From Flammeovirgaceae bacterium UBA5008 (GTDB lineage Bacteria > Bacteroidota > Bacteroidia > Cytophagales > Cyclobacteriaceae), in assembly GCA_002398365.1 (NCBI GenBank), contig DGYK01000015.1:1-12241 (forward strand): 12,241 nt of DNA, read 5' to 3'. The notes beneath the pieces are model-generated. The model was not told the origin of the DNA. It did not search any database and saw only the letters and a list, made by a program, of their open reading frames with translations. The position numbers were made by a program, and so were the translations under genes. Position 1 is the stretch's first letter, and each line of letters starts with the position of its first letter. Positions 7,749-12,241 of this stretch are shown here, in pieces.

Positions 7749-8456
7749 ATGAACGTTTATCTGGCAGAATTTTTTGGAACCATGCTACTAATCCTTTTGG
7801 GTGGAGGCGTGAATGCCGCTGTTTCACTTCGTAAATCAAAATCTGAAAATGGCGGATGGCTGATGATTTCTATTGGTTGGGGATTGGCCGTCATGCTCGC
7901 AATCTATGCAGTCGGCAATATTAGCGGGGCGCATCTGAATCCTGCTGTAACCATTGCGTTAGCAATCAATGGAAGTTTTGCTACGGATCAAGTTCTAGGC
8001 TATATACTAGCTCAGTTTGCAGGTGCCATTACTGGTGCTGCATTGGTATGGCTGCACTATCTGCCTCATTGGAAGGAAACAGCAGACCCCGCAACTAAAC
8101 TAGGTGTGTTTTGCAATGCACCCGCTATACAAAATACCTTTTCAAATTTGATCAGCGAGATTCTAGCTACCATGGTTTTGATTCTCGCCTTGCTATTCAT
8201 TGGCGCAAATCAATTTACACAAGGACTGAACCCCATCGTGGTTGGGTTGTTGATTATCTCCATTGGATTGAGTCTGGGTGGCACAACGGGCTTCGCCATT
8301 AATCCGGCTCGTGATTTAGGCCCGCGCATAGCGCATTTTATTTTACCGATTCATGGCAAAGGAAATTCCGGTTGGGGCTATTCTTGGATTCCGGTAGTGG
8401 GACCGATCATCGGTGGAATTTTAGGGGCATTGATTTATAAATTGATTTTTGTGTAA
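7749..8456 (+). CDS. glpF: Glycerol facilitator / aquaglyceroporin (MIP family)
   Basis: A 235-residue channel for passive glycerol entry across the inner membrane. Six membrane helices and two half-helices are expected. The first pore motif is SGAHLNPAVT (NPA 64-66) and the second is FAINPARDLGPR (NPA 185-187) with the selectivity-filter Arg188. Asp189 after that Arg marks the glycerol-conducting subgroup (GlpF has NPARD) rather than strict water channels. I chose the ATG at 7749, giving MNVYLAEFFGT, because it matches the normal GlpF N-terminus and leaves a 10-base gap after the MFS stop. The in-frame ATG at 7719 would add ten residues and overlap the MFS gene by 20 bases. A run of seven T precedes the chosen start, with no Shine-Dalgarno. 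It is followed by glpK after 21 bases, the usual glpFK pairing. Confidence 0.94.
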   Translation: MNVYLAEFFGTMLLILLGGGVNAAVSLRKSKSENGGWLMISIGWGLAVMLAIYAVGNISGAHLNPAVTIALAINGSFATDQVLGYILAQFAGAITGAALVWLHYLPHWKETADPATKLGVFCNAPAIQNTFSNLISEILATMVLILALLFIGANQFTQGLNPIVVGLLIISIGLSLGGTTGFAINPARDLGPRIAHFILPIHGKGNSGWGYSWIPVVGPIIGGILGALIYKLIFV

Positions 8457-8463
8457 CAGAGTT

Positions 8464-8470
8464 AAAAGGA
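8464..8470 (+). promoter_or_regulatory. Shine-Dalgarno-like site of glpK
   Basis: AAAAGGA lies 7 bases before the glpK ATG at 8478. This is the only clear purine-rich ribosome binding site in the window; the other genes have AT-rich leaders, as is common in Bacteroidota. It supports the chosen glpK start. Confidence 0.55.
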
Positions 8471-8477
8471 TACCAAC

Positions 8478-9971
8478 ATGCCGAAGTATATCATTGCATT
8501 GGATCAGGGAACAACCAGCTCACGAGCTGTGCTGTTTGATGAACAAGGCAACATTCAAGGAATCGCGCAACAAGAGTTCACTCAAATCTTTCCGCAATCC
8601 GGATGGGTAGAGCATGATGCCAATGAGATTTGGAGTACCCAACAAGGCGTGCTACTCAAAGTACTTGCAGATCATAAAATCGATGCGAATTCAATCGTAG
8701 CGATTGGAATAACGAACCAGCGAGAAACTACGGTAGTGTGGGATCGTAAAACCGGTGAGGCTATTTACAACGCAATTGTCTGGCAAGACAAACGCACCGC
8801 TGCCATTTGTGAAGAATTAAAAACAAAAGGCTTAACAGACTATGTAAGGACCAATACTGGTTTGGTAATAGACTCTTACTTTTCAGGAACTAAAATAAAA
8901 TGGATACTGGATCATGTACCTGGTGTCAGACAACGTGCGGAGCAAGGAGAGTTGGCATTTGGCACGATCGATTCTTGGCTCATTTGGAAACTGACGAATG
9001 GAAAAAGTCACGTTACGGATTATTCAAACGCAAGTCGTACACTCATTTTTAACATACGCTCGCTTTCGTGGGATGATCGGTTATTGCAAGAACTCTCAAT
9101 CCCTAAAAAGTTATTACCCGAAGTAAAACCTTCAGCTGCCGATTTTGGAAAATGGAATTGGAATGGAGTGGAGATACCAATAGCGGGAGTGGCAGGCGAT
9201 CAGCAAGCAGCACTCTTCGGACAAGCTTGCTTTGAACCTGGCATGGCGAAAAACACGTATGGCACCGGTTGTTTCATGTTGATGAACACGGGAACTACCA
9301 TGCAGGCATCGAAGAATGGGTTGATTACCACCATAGCTTGGGGACTTGATGGTAAAGTAGAATATGCCTTAGAAGGGAGTGTGTTTATTGCCGGTGCTGC
9401 TGTGCAATGGTTGCGCGATAGTCTTCACATCATCGATCAATCAAAGGATTCTGAATATTTTGCAGCGAAGGCACTTGGATCAAACGAAGTTTATGTAGTT
9501 CCCGCTTTTGCTGGTTTGGGTGCACCTTACTGGGACATGTATGCACGCGGTGCCATTTTTGGTTTAACGCGTGACACAGGCAAGGATCATTTAATCAAGG
9601 CAACGTTAGAATCACTGGCGTATCAAACAAAAGATATCTTGAATGCCATGCAGGAAGACGCAGGCCTAAAGCTGGCAGCCTTGAAAGTAGATGGTGGTGC
9701 GTGTGCCAATAATATCTTAATGCAATTTCAAGCGGACATATTGGGAACAGAAGTCGAGCGACCCGAGGTAATTGAATCAACTGCCTTAGGTGCAGCTTAT
9801 TTGGCGGGCATACAAAGCGGCTTGTGGAAAAAACAAGACATTACCAGAAATCGAAAAATCCAAAAAAGATTTTTACCTCAAATGGAAGAGGGCACACGTG
9901 ATGCCTTATACAGAGGTTGGCAAAAAGCAGTGAAGCGTACGATGGGTTGGTTAGGTGACGAACGAGGTTAA
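8478..9971 (+). CDS. glpK: Glycerol kinase
   Basis: A 497-residue cytoplasmic FGGY-family kinase (E. coli GlpK is about 500) that converts glycerol plus ATP to glycerol-3-phosphate, trapping glycerol that enters by GlpF. Visible signatures: ALDQGTTSSRAVLFD phosphate-binding start (7-21), GITNQRETT with Arg82-Glu83 and Trp103 for glycerol contact, Tyr134, DYSNASRTL (181-189), GVAGDQQAALFGQ with the catalytic base Asp241, YGTGCFMLMNTG (261-272), FAGLGAPYWD (344-353) and the adenosine-side VDGGACANN (404-412). The allosteric loop differs from E. coli: where that enzyme has GGKGGTR before IPISG, this one has WNWNGVE before IPIAG, so the fructose-1,6-bisphosphate Arg is replaced by Glu232. It sits 21 bases after glpF. 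No glycerol-3-phosphate dehydrogenase gene is in the window. Confidence 0.97.
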   Translation: MPKYIIALDQGTTSSRAVLFDEQGNIQGIAQQEFTQIFPQSGWVEHDANEIWSTQQGVLLKVLADHKIDANSIVAIGITNQRETTVVWDRKTGEAIYNAIVWQDKRTAAICEELKTKGLTDYVRTNTGLVIDSYFSGTKIKWILDHVPGVRQRAEQGELAFGTIDSWLIWKLTNGKSHVTDYSNASRTLIFNIRSLSWDDRLLQELSIPKKLLPEVKPSAADFGKWNWNGVEIPIAGVAGDQQAALFGQACFEPGMAKNTYGTGCFMLMNTGTTMQASKNGLITTIAWGLDGKVEYALEGSVFIAGAAVQWLRDSLHIIDQSKDSEYFAAKALGSNEVYVVPAFAGLGAPYWDMYARGAIFGLTRDTGKDHLIKATLESLAYQTKDILNAMQEDAGLKLAALKVDGGACANNILMQFQADILGTEVERPEVIESTALGAAYLAGIQSGLWKKQDITRNRKIQKRFLPQMEEGTRDALYRGWQKAVKRTMGWLGDERG

Positions 9972-9985
9972 TTGGTGTGGGAGAC

Positions 9986-9997
9986 TGAAATATTTCA
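9986..9997. repeat. 12-bp perfect palindrome between glpK and the TonB receptor gene
   Basis: TGAAATATTTCA is self-complementary over all 12 bases and lies 9 bases before the likely receptor start in the 35-base gap after glpK. It is too AT-rich and too short to be a terminator and has no T-tract. A dimeric-regulator half-site pair is possible, but a chance palindrome in AT-rich DNA cannot be excluded. Confidence 0.35.
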
Positions 9998-10006
9998 AAT
10001 GATGTG

Positions 10007-12241
10007 ATGATGAGCAGGATGGTGATTGTTTTGGGGGTGGTGCTTTTGGTTCAATGCGCATTTTATTCGGTGAATGGGCAAGACATCGGGTACTATCGGT
10101 TAGAAAGTAATGACACCGAGAAATCGCTCGCTACTGTATTTCAACAAATTGAAAGAAAAACACAAGCTCGTTTTTTTTATCTGAATGATTGGATTCAATC
10201 CATTTCAGTTCCATCGTTTTATGAGAATCAAACATTAGCTGAAACTTTAATTTCACTTTTTCAGGGAACAGAGTTGAAATTTATTGTTATGGATCCTTAC
10301 ACAATTGTTTTGATAAAAGACCCAACCAATATCTTACTCCACAAAGAAGCTCGCGAAAAGATAGTTGAAGAGAAGAAATCAATCATTCGGAAATATTTTG
10401 GAGATCAACAAAATCCCTTAATGGCTGGTGTGGTTGAAATTAGTGGTCATGTACTTGATGCAAAAACAAACGAGCCCATGCCTCATGCTACAATACAAGT
10501 AAGTGATCCGAAATACAACACCACAACGAATGATCAAGGAAAATTTTCCCTTAAAATCAATCCGGGTGTTTACTTACTCACTTTCAGCTTCGTTGATTTT
10601 GAATCGCAAGTGCTGGACATTGCTGCCTACGGAAATGGGACACTCGATATACAATTGGAGAAAGCAGCCCTGGTTTTAGATGAAGTGATAATTCAAGGGC
10701 AGACAACACAAGACAATACCACTAGTCGAATTGGTAAAATTGAGCTCACGATGAAAGAAATGAAACGGGCTCCTACTTTTTTGGGTGAAGCTGATTTGGT
10801 GAAACAAGTTCAGCAATTGCCGGGTGTTACCACTACAGGCGAAGCTGCTACCGGATTCAATGTGCGCGGTGGAAGTGTTGATCAAAATTTGATTTTGTAT
10901 GATGGAATGCCCGTTTTCAATAGCTCTCATGCATTTGGATTTTTAACCGCATTTAATTCTGAAGCTATACGCGAAGTAGCGTTTTACAAAGGAGGGATCC
11001 CTGCTGAATATGGTGGGCGCATCTCATCTGTTTTGGATATTCAATCAAAAGAAGGCGACTATCAAAAATGGGGTGGAAAAGCAGGAATTGGAATGGTGAC
11101 CGGAAATGTCATGATCAACGGACCGATTAAGAAAGATAAAACAGCATTGGTGGCAACGTTTCGTTCTACCTACTCGGATTGGTTAGTACATTCGATCAAA
11201 ACAGATTATGCAGACCTTAGCAAAAGCACCGTATTCTTTTATGATGCCACTCTAAAATTGACACATCGAATAAGTGATCGCACCAAGCTTTCTTTAGCTG
11301 GTTATTCAAGTAGCGATTCGTTTCGACTGATCGGAGATTCAACTTATAAATGGAATAACTTTCAGGCATCAGCAAGAGTCGATCATCAGTTTTCGGACAA
11401 GCTAAATTCAGAATTTATTGCCGGTGTTAGTTCCTTTGGATATAGCGTCAATAATAGTGATTATTTGACAGCATCAGAATTGTCCTACCGCATCACAACA
11501 ACAACCTTAAAATCAGGATTTACCTATCAGCTCCCGAATCGCAAACTCAATATGGGTTGGCAAGTAATGCACTATCAGTTTGAGCCGGGTAAGTTAGAGC
11601 CACTTACTCCAGTATCCAGTGCCAAACGAGTAAGTCTCACAAACCAATATTCTATCGAGAATGCGTTTTATGCTTCTACGGATTGGTCGCCAACTAGTAA
11701 GATTCTCATCGATGCCGGTTTGCGAATACCTACCTTCATTTCATTCGGTGCTGCACAATTAAATAAATATCAAAGTGGTGCAGCTCGTGACTTAACCACC
11801 GTAGTCGATACCCTCCGTTTTGGTAGTGGAGAAATTATCAAAACATATGTGGGGTTGGAGCCTCGGCTTTCAGTACGCTGGACTGTTTCTCCATCCGCTT
11901 CGGTTAAATTCGGATATAACCGAGTGTACCAATATCTTCATCTAGTAACAAATACAACAGCTGTCACACCAGTTGATATCTGGCAACCGAGTGGTTATTA
12001 CTTTGAGCCACAACGGGCTGATCAATTTTCAGTGGGATATTTCAAAGATTTGAAGGAAAAGAAATATAGTGCCTCGGTTGAAACGTTTTACAAAGACATT
12101 AATCAACTAGTAGATTTTAAAGATGGAGCTCAACTCATTATGAATACACATCTGGAAACCGATTTGCTTCAAGGCAAGGGGTATTCGTATGGAGTTGAAA
12201 CTACATTCACTAAAAATAACGGAAGATTCACTTGGTCTTTC
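10007..12241 (+). CDS. TonB-dependent receptor with STN-like and carboxypeptidase-regulatory-like domains (3' truncated)
   Basis: The first 745 codons of an outer-membrane TonB-dependent transporter; the frame is open to the window end. Order: signal peptide (about 1-25, MVIVLGVVLLV core, ending VNGQ); an STN-like domain at about 37-105 (EKSLATVFQQIERKTQARFFY ... LAETLISLFQGTELKF ... YTIVLIKD); a linker rich in charged residues; a carboxypeptidase-regulatory-like domain from ISGHVLDAKTNEPMPHATI to LDIQLEKA (145-220); LDEVIIQG (224-231); plug with LVKQVQQLPGV (264-274), FNVRGGSVDQNLILYDGMPV (284-303) and FYKGGIPAEYGGRISSVLDI (326-345); then barrel strands. It is not a SusC-type protein. The frame opens after a TGA at 9986-9988; Met codons at 10007, 10010 and 10019 are all possible, and I take the first. 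It follows glpK by 35 bases on the same strand. Substrate is unknown; a link with glycerol is only positional. Confidence 0.92.
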   Translation, partial: MMSRMVIVLGVVLLVQCAFYSVNGQDIGYYRLESNDTEKSLATVFQQIERKTQARFFYLNDWIQSISVPSFYENQTLAETLISLFQGTELKFIVMDPYTIVLIKDPTNILLHKEAREKIVEEKKSIIRKYFGDQQNPLMAGVVEISGHVLDAKTNEPMPHATIQVSDPKYNTTTNDQGKFSLKINPGVYLLTFSFVDFESQVLDIAAYGNGTLDIQLEKAALVLDEVIIQGQTTQDNTTSRIGKIELTMKEMKRAPTFLGEADLVKQVQQLPGVTTTGEAATGFNVRGGSVDQNLILYDGMPVFNSSHAFGFLTAFNSEAIREVAFYKGGIPAEYGGRISSVLDIQSKEGDYQKWGGKAGIGMVTGNVMINGPIKKDKTALVATFRSTYSDWLVHSIKTDYADLSKSTVFFYDATLKLTHRISDRTKLSLAGYSSSDSFRLIGDSTYKWNNFQASARVDHQFSDKLNSEFIAGVSSFGYSVNNSDYLTASELSYRITTTTLKSGFTYQLPNRKLNMGWQVMHYQFEPGKLEPLTPVSSAKRVSLTNQYSIENAFYASTDWSPTSKILIDAGLRIPTFISFGAAQLNKYQSGAARDLTTVVDTLRFGSGEIIKTYVGLEPRLSVRWTVSPSASVKFGYNRVYQYLHLVTNTTAVTPVDIWQPSGYYFEPQRADQFSVGYFKDLKEKKYSASVETFYKDINQLVDFKDGAQLIMNTHLETDLLQGKGYSYGVETTFTKNNGRFTWSF

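Noticed and set aside
8111..8302. Small 63-residue frame inside glpF
   Set aside because: Out-of-frame shadow of the glpF coding region containing the channel helices.
10049..10066. Possible lipoprotein signal (LVQC) in the TonB receptor leader
   Set aside because: Gln at the position before Cys does not fit a lipobox, and TonB receptors are barrels with ordinary signal peptides.

Overview
The window looks like part of a Bacteroidota chromosome, probably Cytophagales-like. It has AT-rich coding sequence, a SusC/RagA-type outer-membrane protein, a second TonB-dependent receptor with a carboxypeptidase-regulatory-like domain, almost no Shine-Dalgarno sequences, and one promoter candidate of the Bacteroidota TTG / TAnnTTT kind. 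The lineage call rests on gene families only. Every gene lies on the + strand, and no stretch of 300 bases lacks a gene. I saw no tRNA, rRNA, CRISPR array or insertion sequence.

Left part (1-6261) is an alpha-glucan (starch/maltodextrin) utilisation block: the C-terminal piece of a neopullulanase-like GH13 enzyme, a secreted esterase-D-type hydrolase, a complete secreted GH13 alpha-amylase-family enzyme, and a SusC-like TonB-linked outer-membrane protein. The first three are 12 and 3 bases apart and are surely one transcript; SusC follows after 64 bases. There is no SusD gene next to SusC.

Middle part (6404-9971) follows a 142-base gap with a plausible promoter. It encodes an SLC45-like sugar MFS permease, a GlpF-type aquaglyceroporin and glycerol kinase GlpK, spaced 10 and 21 bases apart. 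The MFS permease fits the end of the alpha-glucan route (inner-membrane uptake of disaccharide), while glpF-glpK catch and phosphorylate glycerol. The two carbon routes therefore appear to share a transcript.

Right part (10007-12241) is the 5' 745 codons of a TonB-dependent receptor with an N-terminal STN-like domain, cut by the window end. It is absent from simple complete-ORF lists because its stop codon lies outside.

The strongest anomaly is at the very start. Bases 1-23 and 35-57 are a perfect inverted repeat, and the reverse complement of 1-34 reads QMYYGTEINMK, which is the genuine upstream sequence of the truncated GH13 gene. The first 34 bases are therefore best explained as a fold-back copy at a contig or read end (or a real inversion junction). 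The apparent stop at 24-26 and the apparent start at 51 should not be taken at face value. I did not find a clear new biological system; most of the window is a coherent but ordinary carbohydrate/glycerol uptake region with a few features worth checking.
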